From Chitinophagales bacterium (GTDB lineage Bacteria > Bacteroidota > Bacteroidia > Chitinophagales > Saprospiraceae): a stretch of DNA of 64,000 nt. Positions 17,584-26,716 of the stretch are shown here, piece after piece; position 1 is the first letter of the stretch, and each line of letters begins with the position of its first letter. The notes beneath the pieces are model-generated. The model ran no database searches and was not told where the DNA came from. It saw only the letters and a program-made list of their open reading frames with translations. The DNA is taken from NCBI GenBank assembly GCA_022360175.1, contig JAKSDI010000053.1, positions 1 to 64,000 on the forward strand. Direction: 5' to 3'. A program made the translations under genes and the position numbers.

Positions 17584-20500
17584 TTAGTGAGGACTTGGTT
17601 TTTTTCTTTTCCTCAAAAGAATGCCAACAAATGTGGTAATTACGAATAAACAGACAAACCAAAACCACCATGGCTGCCCTATAAAAAGGTAGTCGTTTAT
17701 TGGAGACATATCGCCAATGGGGATAAACGCAGCCCAAAAAAAAGGAGCTGCTGTTTGAGGAGACTGAAGGCTTTCCAGTTTTGCAATGCGAAGAGCCTTA
17801 CTTTTTGTGTTTCCTTCCTTTATCGCCTGATAAAAAGAAGCCATAAAGTTTGCGGTGGTCTGATCATTAACTTGCCACAGGGAGGGGACTACACTTTGAG
17901 CACCAGCAAATGTGAAACTTCTAGCCAGGCTGACGATTCCTTCCCCTTTTTTGAGCTCTCCTAAACCAGTTTCGCAAGCACTTAAAACTACCATTTCGGC
18001 CTTTAGGTCAAGATTGTATAATTCATGTACATAAAGGCGGTCATTATAAACAGTAGAATCTTTTTTTTCAGTAAAAGCGAGAAAGGAATGATCTCCAACT
18101 TGTTCATTCGCTTTAGCATGAGTAGCTAAATGAATCAATTGATACTGCTCAGCCTGGGATAAAAACTGATCCTTAGTAGCAGCTTTTTCCAAATAAATAT
18201 TGCCGTCAAAAATTTCATTGATCCGTTGTATCTCCTGCTGATTATATACTAGATAATTTAGATCACTCCTTATTGCTTCAACAGGGCGCGATACTGTAAA
18301 TTGTAATTTTTCGAAAGTAGGGGCAAATCCTAGAAATGTGTTTTTTGCTTTCTTTTTCCTTTTTTCCCGTTTAAAATGAATGGAGGCTGAATAGTCATAA
18401 CTGATAGTATGGTCTTTGATTAAATATGGAAGATCGACATATTCCAGGATAAAAGAAGCTTCCTGGCTAAGTAGTGCATCGAAGGGGAGTAGTGACAATA
18501 ACCCATCTGGAATAATGAGAATGTTTTTAGTAAGTTGATCTTCTACTGGACGTATGAGGCGTTGATAAAGTTGATAGGCAGATTTGCAATACTGCTGCTT
18601 ATTAGCCAGATAAGTGCTATCTGTTTTTTCAAAACTGACCCAGTAACCATAAGTATTATCTCTCAACTGTACAATCCACTCTTGTAAAGGGAAGTCTTTT
18701 TTTATTCTTTTGAAAGAAAGCTTGTCTTTTTGAATGACAAAAGCATAAAGGCTACTATCTCCTACAAAATATTCAAGTAACATGTCATCAGAAGAAAGTT
18801 GTTTTTGAATATTCTTAATAGTGATGGTATTTTGATTGTATTTTAAATTGTAATAGGTAGGATATTGGTTCTCAAATTGGGCAATGAGCTTTTCTTTTGA
18901 TCTCTGGATATTGAAAACAGAATCCTGGTAGAGACGAGCTAAACTATCTGGAGAATGTTGCTCATCGTTGTTCGCTTCCTGGAGCTTATGTTGATAATAA
19001 GAATGCCGGCTATTAAGTTCATATTCTTTGTCGAGTAAATGTTGAGGAATACCCGCAATAGCTGATGCCTGGCTTAGTCTTAAGTTTTCAGCGAGCGTGA
19101 CACTTTTACTTTTTTCTGCTAAATCAAATGCTTCTTCTAGTGCATCAAGAGTACCTATTTCTATCAAATTGGCAATAGCGGCTTCAAAGAATGTATAAGA
19201 ATTGGCAATATGTTTTTGTTTGGAGGCAGATTCAGCTATATTATTTTGAATATGATTAACAAGTGCCAGCATTTGTTGATAATGCGTACGAAGTGTATCT
19301 CGGTATGCTTCATCGGAGAGTGATTTATATTTTAGGTATTGAGATTTAGTAGTGAAAAGGGAAAATAGTGTCAAAGGGTGGATTACACCATCAAATTGTA
19401 ACGGATTTTTTAAATCGTACTTAAGATTTGAAGCTGCGGTATCCAGACAATTTTTTGCTTGTTCCCAATTTTTTTGATGGAGATATGCTTCTGACATATT
19501 GATATAGATATCTGCTGCAAGGTCATTGGGGTTTTTATAATGTAGGGAAGCTTCTTTTATCGCTTCTTGATATTGCTCTATACTAAGTAGATATTGTTTT
19601 TTAGCGTCATAGGCTTTGCCCAGATGAAGGAGAGCTGTTGCACGTTCTTTATGACTCATGCTGAATGCTTGTAGTTTTTGAAGAGCAATAATTGCCTCAT
19701 CGTACCTGTGAAGCTTTAAGTATGCCTGGGCCATAAATAGCAATCCTCTTATTTGGCTGGGCTCATCATTGTTTATTTCATAAATTTCATTTCCCTTTTC
19801 AAAAAGAGATAGAGCTTGTGCTGGATGATCATTTGCTAGATGAGCACTGCCTAGTGACATATAAGAATCTCCTATGAAAAAATGCTTGTCTCCCAAGGCG
19901 CTTTTGAGTAGTGCTAAATCCTTTTGATAGTATAGAATAGCCTTCTCATAGTCCCCCTGCTTTCTAAATACTTCGGCAATGCCATAGTAGTTTAAGCTAA
20001 GTTCATTACCTGCAAAACGAGTACTTTTTAAGTGGATTTCCAGAGCTTTATTGTAGTAATACTTTGCTTTTGCATAATCAAATTGTTCAAAGTATAGCAA
20101 ACCATACCGAGTATATACCCTTGCTGTTTGAGCAGACTCAGTTCCATACTTTTCGATAGTGATATTTAAGAGTTCTCCAAGATAACGGTGTGCTTTATCA
20201 AATTCACCTACTATTATATAATGATAGCCAATATTCATCAGCAAAGTGATCCTGAACGGATGGCTCCTATGCACCTGGTTAATAACAGCTAGGGCTTTTT
20301 CTTTTAATATAATGGCTTCATCTTCTTTGTATTGATGAGTCTTTAGAGAAGCAAGGTTTCTATAGATATCAAATGCCTCTATATGGATAGTATCTTTCAA
20401 TTGAGTAAAAAGAGCTAAGGCATCATAGCAATATTGTTCGCCTTCCTTTACATTACCTTTCCGTATATGAGAAGCGCCCAGGTTTCCAAGAGCAGAGGCT

Positions 20501-20958
20501 TCAATAAAATTGGGAGAGGAAGGAAGTTGCTGAGCAATCTTAAGGGCTGTATTTAGATATTCATCTGCTGGTTTAAATTGGAGGACATCCAAGTGAGATT
20601 TCCCAATCAGAAAGTAGGCTTTGGCTAATGGAGCAACAGGAGATGCTTTGGGAAATAATGATATCGTTTGCAAATAATATTGCTTGGCTATTTCGTATTC
20701 TCCCCTTAGATAGTGAGCATAGCCTACCTTGTTATAAATATTTCCTAATGCAGTATTTTTATCATTGTAGGAGGTGGTATCGAAGAAATCAACTAATTCT
20801 TCACCATAACAGATGGCATCTGTATAGCGTAAAGAGTCAGAGAGTATTTCAATAGTATCTATTTGTGATAAAGCGGTCGATAAATTGGTCGATTGAGCAT
20901 TTATCGAATGGCTTCCAAAGAATAGAGCAATTACAAGAATGAGAAGAAACTTATTCAT
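17584..20958 (-). CDS. TPR-CHAT caspase-like membrane protein 1
   Basis: 1124 residues: a signal peptide (1-21, ending INAQ), then ~500 residues of TPR-type helix pairs (for example GYAHYLRGEYEIAKQYYLQ, GIAEVFRKQGDYEKAILYY, GKAYDAKKQYLLSIEQY). A helical linker follows, then a C-terminal CHAT domain (about 730-1085) with catalytic H947 (HLATHA) and C995 (LSACETG). A last membrane segment (WFWFVCLFVITTFVGILL) is followed by a basic tail. The topology predicts TPR and CHAT in the periplasm and the tail in the cytoplasm. CHAT domains are caspase/separase-fold cysteine proteases. It is co-directional with, and 56 nt downstream of, an anti-sigma-like TPR protein. Closest paralogue: 32307-35660. Confidence 0.88.
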   Translation of the reverse strand: MNKFLLILVIALFFGSHSINAQSTNLSTALSQIDTIEILSDSLRYTDAICYGEELVDFFDTTSYNDKNTALGNIYNKVGYAHYLRGEYEIAKQYYLQTISLFPKASPVAPLAKAYFLIGKSHLDVLQFKPADEYLNTALKIAQQLPSSPNFIEASALGNLGASHIRKGNVKEGEQYCYDALALFTQLKDTIHIEAFDIYRNLASLKTHQYKEDEAIILKEKALAVINQVHRSHPFRITLLMNIGYHYIIVGEFDKAHRYLGELLNITIEKYGTESAQTARVYTRYGLLYFEQFDYAKAKYYYNKALEIHLKSTRFAGNELSLNYYGIAEVFRKQGDYEKAILYYQKDLALLKSALGDKHFFIGDSYMSLGSAHLANDHPAQALSLFEKGNEIYEINNDEPSQIRGLLFMAQAYLKLHRYDEAIIALQKLQAFSMSHKERATALLHLGKAYDAKKQYLLSIEQYQEAIKEASLHYKNPNDLAADIYINMSEAYLHQKNWEQAKNCLDTAASNLKYDLKNPLQFDGVIHPLTLFSLFTTKSQYLKYKSLSDEAYRDTLRTHYQQMLALVNHIQNNIAESASKQKHIANSYTFFEAAIANLIEIGTLDALEEAFDLAEKSKSVTLAENLRLSQASAIAGIPQHLLDKEYELNSRHSYYQHKLQEANNDEQHSPDSLARLYQDSVFNIQRSKEKLIAQFENQYPTYYNLKYNQNTITIKNIQKQLSSDDMLLEYFVGDSSLYAFVIQKDKLSFKRIKKDFPLQEWIVQLRDNTYGYWVSFEKTDSTYLANKQQYCKSAYQLYQRLIRPVEDQLTKNILIIPDGLLSLLPFDALLSQEASFILEYVDLPYLIKDHTISYDYSASIHFKREKRKKKAKNTFLGFAPTFEKLQFTVSRPVEAIRSDLNYLVYNQQEIQRINEIFDGNIYLEKAATKDQFLSQAEQYQLIHLATHAKANEQVGDHSFLAFTEKKDSTVYNDRLYVHELYNLDLKAEMVVLSACETGLGELKKGEGIVSLARSFTFAGAQSVVPSLWQVNDQTTANFMASFYQAIKEGNTKSKALRIAKLESLQSPQTAAPFFWAAFIPIGDMSPINDYLFIGQPWWFWFVCLFVITTFVGILLRKRKKPSPH

Positions 20959-21014
20959 GGTTGAGGCAATGTTGAATAGGAGTGGTCAATCATAGGTAAT
21001 ATACAAAAAGCAGA

Positions 21015-21797
21015 TCAATCTCGTGGAGGGTTGAGTTTTTCCAAAAGGCTTTTTGCCTGAGCAGAAGTCGGATATATATTTTCAGTTATTTCATTCAAAT
21101 AGCGCTTAGCAGTATTTACCTCATTGCGTTCTAGATGCATTAAAGCAGCATACCAGAGAGCTTGCCCTCTAATTTTACTATTAGGCAATTGTAGTATATT
21201 GTTAATTGATTGAATTGCTTCTGTTTGTTGTCCTAGTGCGTGTTGAGAAAGGCTTGTAATGAGTTGTGCATCCTCATAGTAAGGCATAGCAGTATTATAG
21301 TTAGCTAAAATAGTAATGGCGTCAGAATACCTTTGGTCTCGATATTCCTGAAAAGCACTAACAATTAAATTTTGATATTCACTCTGAGTTTGAGAGGCGT
21401 CTCCTCGTAAATCTGCATAGTTAATGCCAGGGCTATTCCGCCAGGCTTCATGGCTTAATGCGATTGGAGTACGCAAAGATTCTTGTTTTGTATGCTGCTT
21501 GATAAGATATCCGCCTAAAAGAATGATAGATAAAACAATTCCCCCCCAAATGATGAAACGCTGGCGATTTTTTTGTTTTTTATAGTCGACTAAATCTGTT
21601 GTCCAGTTGCTTATTCTTTCTGCTTTGGAACCATCATCAAATACCTGATTTACCATCGCTTCAATCTCACGGCGTTGATTAAAACTTCTGGCAAAATCAA
21701 GATCGGTATTGAGTTTATCTTCAAAATCCGCCCGCTCTTGGTCGTTCAAATCCTTGGAAAAATATTTTGAAATTAAATTTTTAGCTTTTTCATTCAT
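21015..21797 (-). CDS. Single-pass anti-sigma-like protein with outer TPR-like domain (paralogue A)
   Basis: 260 residues. Residues 1-70 are acidic helices with the pattern ISKYFSKDLNDQERADFEDKL. This pattern is typical of zinc-less anti-sigma N-termini of Bacteroidota, which grip an ECF sigma factor. A membrane helix at about 80-98 (FIIWGGIVLSIILLGGYLI) is followed by ~160 residues of TPR-like pairs (YRDQRYSDAITILANYN, ALWYAALMHLERNEVNTAKRYL). It lies directly upstream of CHAT 1 and is probably co-transcribed. The anti-sigma role is inferred from architecture and from the ECF sigma gene about 10 kb away; it could instead be only a CHAT partner or substrate. Confidence 0.6.
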   Translation of the reverse strand: MNEKAKNLISKYFSKDLNDQERADFEDKLNTDLDFARSFNQRREIEAMVNQVFDDGSKAERISNWTTDLVDYKKQKNRQRFIIWGGIVLSIILLGGYLIKQHTKQESLRTPIALSHEAWRNSPGINYADLRGDASQTQSEYQNLIVSAFQEYRDQRYSDAITILANYNTAMPYYEDAQLITSLSQHALGQQTEAIQSINNILQLPNSKIRGQALWYAALMHLERNEVNTAKRYLNEITENIYPTSAQAKSLLEKLNPPRD

Positions 21798-22442
21798 TCG
21801 ACAAGTGTTATTTCAAAAGGCTCTAAGTAGTTCTTTAAGATTTACTTATTATCACTAACTAAGGCGAAACTCTTCTCTGACAACTCTTTTTAAGAAGATT
21901 TTTTACAAAAAATCTAATGTAAAATATAAAATTTTCGGAAACTCAGTTCCACAATTCAAGGCCTGTTAAGCACATTCATAAAGTAGAATCATTTAAAGAA
22001 AAAATGAGTTGCACATTTGGATTGTTCTCGAAATAATCCATGAAATTTGAAAAGTATAAGCCTTTATATCACAATTGTCTTTTTAACGATACTTACACTT
22101 CTGAGTAGTAACTGAGAGCTATGGCATAGCGGAAACCCTCTGCGACGAATACGAGAAAATCAAAAAATATAGACCTGTTTGTCAGGGCTAGTAGCTTTGA
22201 TAGGATATGCTTATTGTAGAAACGCTCCCGTTGAGCGAAGTATAGAAGGCAACGTATTCTAAATCGAACCTCTTGCTTATGTTCCGTGCCCCAGCTTCAA
22301 GCTGACGTATGGGTTTCTAAATACCATCCGGAAGTTCAAAAAACACTGTCAGCAATAAACTCTGATGCTACGGAAATTCGACCATGAAATGTATAGACAT
22401 AATAGCACCTTGAAGCATGTTTAATCACTAAAATACAAGAAA
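21798..22442. other. Intergenic region, mostly featureless
   Basis: 645 nt between divergent genes. Within 100 nt of the anti-sigma-like start is TAAGGCGAAAC (21860-21870), which resembles TAGGGCGAAAA upstream of the sigma gene (31950-31960). From 21900 to 22440 I see scattered short inverted repeats, no promoter that I trust, and no gene before the small peptide ORF. Confidence 0.3.
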
Positions 22443-22571
22443 ATGAAAAAGCAAAGTATTAAGGATTTGAAAAAGAAGCAGGTACAGATTCTTGAAGAAA
22501 CTGGTCAAAAACAAGTCAAAGGAGGAAATGGCGGCAATGACTTAATAGTTATTGATGACATGGTAGATTAA
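22443..22571 (+). CDS. 42-aa GG-motif peptide, RiPP-precursor-like
   Basis: A hand-translated ATG-TAA frame of 42 codons. It has a lysine/glutamine-rich amphipathic N-terminus (MKKQSIKDLKKKQVQILEE), a GG site (QVKGGNGG, residues 25-32) and an acidic hydrophobic tail of ten residues (DLIVIDDMVD). Bacteroidota peptides cleaved after GG by C39 peptidase/ABC exporters have a K-x-L..x-GG leader of this kind, including precursors of modified peptides and secreted signals. Here the core lacks Cys, Ser and Thr, so a lanthipeptide is unlikely. No exporter or modification enzyme is in the window. It sits 70 nt before the propeller gene on the same strand. Confidence 0.55.
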   Translation: MKKQSIKDLKKKQVQILEETGQKQVKGGNGGNDLIVIDDMVD

Positions 22572-22641
22572 GTATAATATCCGATGTATTCTATTATCTA
22601 AAAACAGAAGTAATATTTCTTACCTGTTAAAATTTAACCCT

Positions 22642-24138
22642 ATGAAAACTGTAACGATATTTTTGTTCATGACACTATCTCTTAACCTGATAGGCCAGAC
22701 TCAAATTGGTGAACTTATCGGAAGTGACGGTGCTGATGAATGGTTTGGCTATTCAACCGCACTGTCTGCAAATGGAAATATAGTAGCTATAGGTGCTCCT
22801 AATGGTGATGGAGAATATTCTAATAGTGGTAAAGTATATGTATTTGAAAATTTCGAAGGTAGCTGGATCCCAAAAGGCCAGGTAATCGTAGAAAATGCTG
22901 CCAGAGGATTAGGATGGTCCTTAAGCCTGTCTGCTGATGGGACGCGACTGGCAGTGGGAGCGCCACTTACTGAGATAGATGGCATACCCAGAGGAGGATT
23001 CAGTGTATATCAATTTAATAAAACAGATTGGGAGCCTTTAGGAAGTTTTATTACAGGTACAGTCGATAATGCTCAGCTAGGCTATGATATCTCCTTATCA
23101 GCAGATGGAGTATTTCTGGTTGTTAGTGCGCCTTTCGATGATACGAATATTGATGCTGGTGGACGTGTTGATACCTATGCCTTTTTAGATGGCGACTGGC
23201 TCGGAATGGGCGCTTCCATTTATGGTGATAATCAGGGCGAACGTTTTGGATATACGCTGGATATCTCTGCAGAATTTAATACACTTGCAGTAGGCGCTCC
23301 AGGTTTGGGGGGAGGAACCTCCATGCCGGGCCTTGTGCGGGTATTTCAGCGATCTGGAAACGCCTGGAACCAAATAGGCAACGATATTACAAAACATGGA
23401 ATAGAAGCTTTGTTCGGATCAGATGTAGCCCTATCATCTGATGGTCATTTTTTAAGTGTAAGCAGTCCAACAAGTACGCTGCTTCCTCAACATGTACATA
23501 ATTCTGTTGTGGTTTATCAACGGCTTGATAACACCTGGTTACAGTTTGGAGAAGAACTCCTCACTTCAAGCAATTATAGTGATGTTCCTGATCATTGCCC
23601 AGTTGCTATTAATGAAGATGGGACTACGGTTTTTGCAGCTTCTTCTTCTCAAAGTGTAACTCCAGAGAGTAGTGGCATTTGCCACGTATTTGAACTACAA
23701 AACAACAATAGTTTTGAGAGTATAAATACTTTCTCAAGTCAAACAACTAATGATGGTTTTGGGCAATCGATAGATTTATCTTCTGATGGAGAGATAATAG
23801 CGATCGGGATTCCTGCTCATCTATCTACATCTGAACTAATTGGGAGGCTTAGTATTTTTGATATATCCAGTACGGCCACTTCTACATCTGAACAAGAGGC
23901 TGTATCTGACACTTATATTACTCCTAATCCCGGCTATGCTTCGTTTGGTATTTATACGCAAATAAAGGAAGCTTCACAGGTCTTATTATGGAATAGTCAA
24001 GGAATACTTGTCAGGCAATATACTTATCAGAAGGGGAGTTCCTATAATACAGATGGGCTTCCATCTGGCCTATATGTGATAAGCGTGTTAAACGAAAACG
24101 GAAAAAATATTGGCGCTTTCAGGTGGGCGAAAAAGTAG
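22642..24138 (+). CDS. T9SS-exported FG-GAP-like beta-propeller protein
   Basis: 498 residues with a signal peptide (to NLIGQ). About six or seven blades repeat the pattern FGYSTALSANGNIVAIGAP...GKVYVFE...W. The blades carry G-x-S-L-S-x-D-G-x-x-L-A-V-G-A-P motifs typical of FG-GAP/integrin-like propellers. The last ~75 residues form a T9SS type A sorting domain (ITPNPGYASF...GLPSGLYVISVLNENGKNIG). It should be exported through the outer membrane and displayed or released. It opens the secreted-protein cluster of the island and follows the GG peptide at 70 nt. Confidence 0.85.
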   Translation: MKTVTIFLFMTLSLNLIGQTQIGELIGSDGADEWFGYSTALSANGNIVAIGAPNGDGEYSNSGKVYVFENFEGSWIPKGQVIVENAARGLGWSLSLSADGTRLAVGAPLTEIDGIPRGGFSVYQFNKTDWEPLGSFITGTVDNAQLGYDISLSADGVFLVVSAPFDDTNIDAGGRVDTYAFLDGDWLGMGASIYGDNQGERFGYTLDISAEFNTLAVGAPGLGGGTSMPGLVRVFQRSGNAWNQIGNDITKHGIEALFGSDVALSSDGHFLSVSSPTSTLLPQHVHNSVVVYQRLDNTWLQFGEELLTSSNYSDVPDHCPVAINEDGTTVFAASSSQSVTPESSGICHVFELQNNNSFESINTFSSQTTNDGFGQSIDLSSDGEIIAIGIPAHLSTSELIGRLSIFDISSTATSTSEQEAVSDTYITPNPGYASFGIYTQIKEASQVLLWNSQGILVRQYTYQKGSSYNTDGLPSGLYVISVLNENGKNIGAFRWAKK

Positions 24139-24637
24139 TAATAAATACAGGGCATTCATCCTGTAGCTAGGCATAAAATATAAAGCATGAAAACAAATTT
24201 ACTAATATTCAATGCAATAGGGGAGCCTATTCAATTTGGATATACTAAATCAGATAGGGCAATACAGCTTTTTTAAGTGATGTACCAGTTGGTTTATACT
24301 TGATTTACCTAAATACTCACCAGAGAATGATAGTAAAAAAGGTAATGATAGAATAAAGAAATAATAACCTTAATTCTTCTATAAGGAGTTCCTATCTAAG
24401 AATAAATCAAAATATTTTTAGGAATTTTGTTATGTAATTCGTTTTTACAGTCATATATAGTGACAGGCAAGATCATCTAAAATTTGTTTGGAGATTTTAC
24501 TGTGATTATTGCAATTTCTACTTGTATCAAGATAGTGACTACTGCTTCGGCAAAAGCAGGCACTTTTTTAATTTAGAACTAAGGAAGATATACTCCCTTC
24601 AGTATGGTTTTACTATTTTGAATAAAGAACGACATTG
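24139..24637. other. Intergenic region holding a T9SS-tail pseudogene
   Basis: About 500 nt. The left part holds the frameshifted sorting-domain remnant. From 24357 on it is A/T-rich with TGTTATGTAATTC at 24428-24440, a weaker match to the motif upstream of the other secreted-protein genes. I see no other gene. Confidence 0.45.
24187..24356 (+). pseudogene. Frameshifted remnant of a T9SS sorting domain
   Basis: Frame 1 from the ATG at 24187 reads 29 codons, containing IFNAIGEPIQFGY and ending at TAA after ...AIQLF. The next frame continues LSDVPVGLYLIYLN, then QRMIVKKVMIE and a stop at 24354. Joined, they give a typical T9SS type A tail (IFNAIGE... G-LY-IYL ... VKKVMI). The break is a T6 run (24269-24274); one more T would restore the frame. 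No cargo domain precedes it, so it is probably the last piece of a lost secreted protein. A sequencing error at the homopolymer remains possible. Confidence 0.7.
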
Positions 24638-25423
24638 ATGAGCCCTGAAAAAGACAGCAACTTAATATTGAGATTTTTTTCTCGAGAACTCGAAGCTGAA
24701 GAAAGAAATGCTTTTGAGCAAAAAATAAATGAAGATCCATCTTTTGTAAAGAAGTTTAAAGCTTACAGGCAGGTAAAAGGAATGGTTGATCAAGCCTATG
24801 ATGATGGCTATAAAGCAGAACAGATTACCAGGTGGAAAGATGATTTAAGAACTTATAAAAGTAAGAAGCTTTATCGCCGTTTGATGGTGGCTGCGGGCTT
24901 AAGTATTGCTATTATTGCTTGTTTTTTCTTGTTGTCAGATGATTTTTCTTTTATTGAAAAGGAAGAGCCTATTTCTCCAATAGCACTTGCTCAGGAAGCC
25001 TGGCCGATTAGCCCAACTCTTAATTATTCTAATAACAGGAGTACTGAAGATAGCCCGGATGCTTATTACCGCTCATTATTAACAGAGAGCTTTGATGACT
25101 ATTCCAGTGGAGCTTATAGTGATGCAATAATGGTTTTAGATACGTTTGCTGTTGGAATACCCTATCTGGAAGATGCTCAATTATTAAGAGGTTTGTCTCT
25201 ATATGCGCTTGGACAAAAAGAAGAAGCTTTGATTGAGATGGAAGCGATCATTCAAAGTGAAAAAGACAGAAAAAAAGGCCATGCTCTCTGGTATGCCGCT
25301 TTGATTCATTTAGAATTGGAGGAAGTAGAACAGGCTAGAAGTTATCTGGAACGCATTCTTACAGACCAATATGCTACATCTACTCAGGCGGAAAAAATAT
25401 TAGAAAAAATTGAAGGGTCTTAA
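24638..25423 (+). CDS. Single-pass anti-sigma-like protein with outer TPR-like domain (paralogue B)
   Basis: 261 residues from the ATG at 24638. It is a clear paralogue of the 21015-21797 protein. The shared parts are the N-terminal helices (LRFFSRELEAEERNAFEQKI), the MVDQAYDDGYKAEQI segment, a membrane helix (about 83-100, LMVAAGLSIAIIACFFLLS), the conserved SPIALAQEAWPISPTLNY juxtamembrane motif and C-terminal TPR-like pairs ending HALWYAALIHLELEEVEQARSYL. The juxtamembrane P-I-A-L-x-x-E-A-W motif is kept in both copies and could be a cleavage or binding site. Here the gene leads the duplicated secreted proteins and CHAT 2 on the same strand. Confidence 0.6.
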   Translation: MSPEKDSNLILRFFSRELEAEERNAFEQKINEDPSFVKKFKAYRQVKGMVDQAYDDGYKAEQITRWKDDLRTYKSKKLYRRLMVAAGLSIAIIACFFLLSDDFSFIEKEEPISPIALAQEAWPISPTLNYSNNRSTEDSPDAYYRSLLTESFDDYSSGAYSDAIMVLDTFAVGIPYLEDAQLLRGLSLYALGQKEEALIEMEAIIQSEKDRKKGHALWYAALIHLELEEVEQARSYLERILTDQYATSTQAEKILEKIEGS

Positions 25424-25489
25424 TTGCTTGGTTGTTAGTTGTTTGTGTTTTTTTAGGGAGAAAAGTTTTATTTATCACTATACCAAATG

Positions 25490-25505
25490 TGTTATGTTTT
25501 TTTAA
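25490..25505 (+). promoter_or_regulatory. Shared motif TGTTATGTTTTTTTAA (site 1)
   Basis: A 16-nt site identical to 27077-27092 and 15/16 identical to 35821-35836. After removal of the MITE it lies 90 nt before the start codon. TATGTTTT resembles the -7 box but no -33 TTG is spaced correctly, so an alternative sigma is possible. Confidence 0.45.
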
Positions 25506-25550
25506 TCCATAGTCATAAGGGTGAAAGAACATTTTTAAGTGATGAGTTTA

Positions 25551-25712
25551 AGAGTATGTTTGAATTTTGCTTTTGAGTGCAGTTGTATGCAAATGTTATT
25601 CTGGACAAGGCATTTTTTGTAGTCGAATGCGGGCAATTCGGCGAAAAAAATAACATAGTACAGGACAATATTTGCTTCAAATGCGCCGAAGTGTGACTTT
25701 TAAATATACTCT
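25551..25712. mobile_element. MITE-like imperfect palindromic element
   Basis: 162 nt absent from the matching place in copy 2 of the duplication. Its ends are inverted (AGAGTATGTTTGAA at 25551; TTTAAATATACTCT ending at 25712). The two halves align as inverted repeats along most of their length: GCAAATGTTATTCTGGAC against GCAAATATTGTCCTGTAC, then a T run and CGAAT/CGAAT. It encodes nothing. It would be mobilised in trans; no matching transposase is in the window. Confidence 0.7.
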
Positions 25713-25756
25713 AAGAACTCATTACACAGGTACGTTAGATAATTAAAACAAAAAAG

Positions 25757-26716
25757 ATGAGAATTTTTAAACTTTCTGCGCGATTCGCATTAAGCATGTT
25801 TGTTTGCCTGCTGGCATTTACCACTACTTCTACAGCATCAATTAATCCTCCCGTAAGAGTGAACTGGTTTAACTCTATGGGGTGTGATGTTACAAACGAG
25901 CCATGCATTGCTTTACCTTATACAGATAATGAAATAAGATTCAGGCTTAGAGTTCGCTTTGCTCATGGAGTAACAGATCTTACAGCTTATCCAGGGATGA
26001 GGTTTTATTACAACATTGGCAATGGTCAGCATGTTGGTACTACTGGTGTTGCTACTAACTCTATGATTACAGAGGTAACTCTAGATGATGGAACACTAGC
26101 TAAGCAGGTATTTTTTGATATCAATGTATCTGTAGGAGAACACTGTGATGATGTTAATGATGGCCAATTTACGTACAGTATTCAATATCAGTTGATAACA
26201 GGCCTTCACACTACAGGTAAAAAACCTCCTGTTCAACCAACTAATACCAGTGCTTATCCGATTGGTGATCATCCTAATTTATTTCCCCCTAACGTATTCG
26301 ACATTCCTTTACCAGACGGGTATGCTCAACTAGTGACGATTCCCAAATATATATGTTGTAACGCATCTCATGTTTGTACACCCGATGATATGCCTCTAGA
26401 TTTTCTGGATAATTCTGATACATCAGAAGAAGTTGATCAGGAAAACAATGTTTCTAAGAATACGTTCCTGGCTTATCCTAATCCTTTCGAAACGGCTATA
26501 CAAATAGACTATAGTCTTAAGGAAGCAGGTGAGGTGAGTATCCTATGTTTGGATGCTAAAGGGCAAGAGGTTGCCAGAAAAATTAGAGCCCACGATAGGG
26601 CAGGAGATTTTGGCTGGTCCTTTTCAGCAAGCGATTGGCCTTCAGGTGTCTATTTTATCCGTTTACTGAAAGGAGATGAGGTACAAACTTTAAAAGTCTT
26701 GAAGCAAAGAATATAG
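25757..26716 (+). CDS. T9SS-exported Cys-containing protein, duplicate 1
   Basis: 319 residues: a signal peptide (to TTSTASINPP), a ~180-residue domain of unknown family and a type A sorting domain (LAYPNPFETAIQIDYSL...GDEVQTLKVLKQRI). The central domain has strands RFRLRVRFAHGVTDLTAYPGMRFYYNIGNGQHVGTT and cysteine clusters (MGCDVTNEPC, EHCDD, YICCNASHVC) that could form disulfides. The duplicate at 27181 keeps every one of these cysteines except for small shifts near the last cluster. The function is unknown. An acidic linker (SDTSEEVDQENN) precedes the sorting domain. It lies between anti-sigma-like paralogue B and CHAT 2. Confidence 0.75.
   Translation: MRIFKLSARFALSMFVCLLAFTTTSTASINPPVRVNWFNSMGCDVTNEPCIALPYTDNEIRFRLRVRFAHGVTDLTAYPGMRFYYNIGNGQHVGTTGVATNSMITEVTLDDGTLAKQVFFDINVSVGEHCDDVNDGQFTYSIQYQLITGLHTTGKKPPVQPTNTSAYPIGDHPNLFPPNVFDIPLPDGYAQLVTIPKYICCNASHVCTPDDMPLDFLDNSDTSEEVDQENNVSKNTFLAYPNPFETAIQIDYSLKEAGEVSILCLDAKGQEVARKIRAHDRAGDFGWSFSASDWPSGVYFIRLLKGDEVQTLKVLKQRI

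Larger units (their letters stand above)
25424..25756. other. Promoter region of duplicated gene copy 1, interrupted by MITE-like element
   Basis: It aligns with 27028-27180 except for the 162-nt insert at 25551-25712. The shared motif at 25490-25505 is therefore 252 nt before the start here but 89 nt in copy 2. Confidence 0.7.

Noticed and set aside
24187-24274. 29-codon frame considered as another small secreted peptide gene
   Set aside because: Its sequence continues in the next frame as a T9SS tail, so it is a frameshifted remnant.
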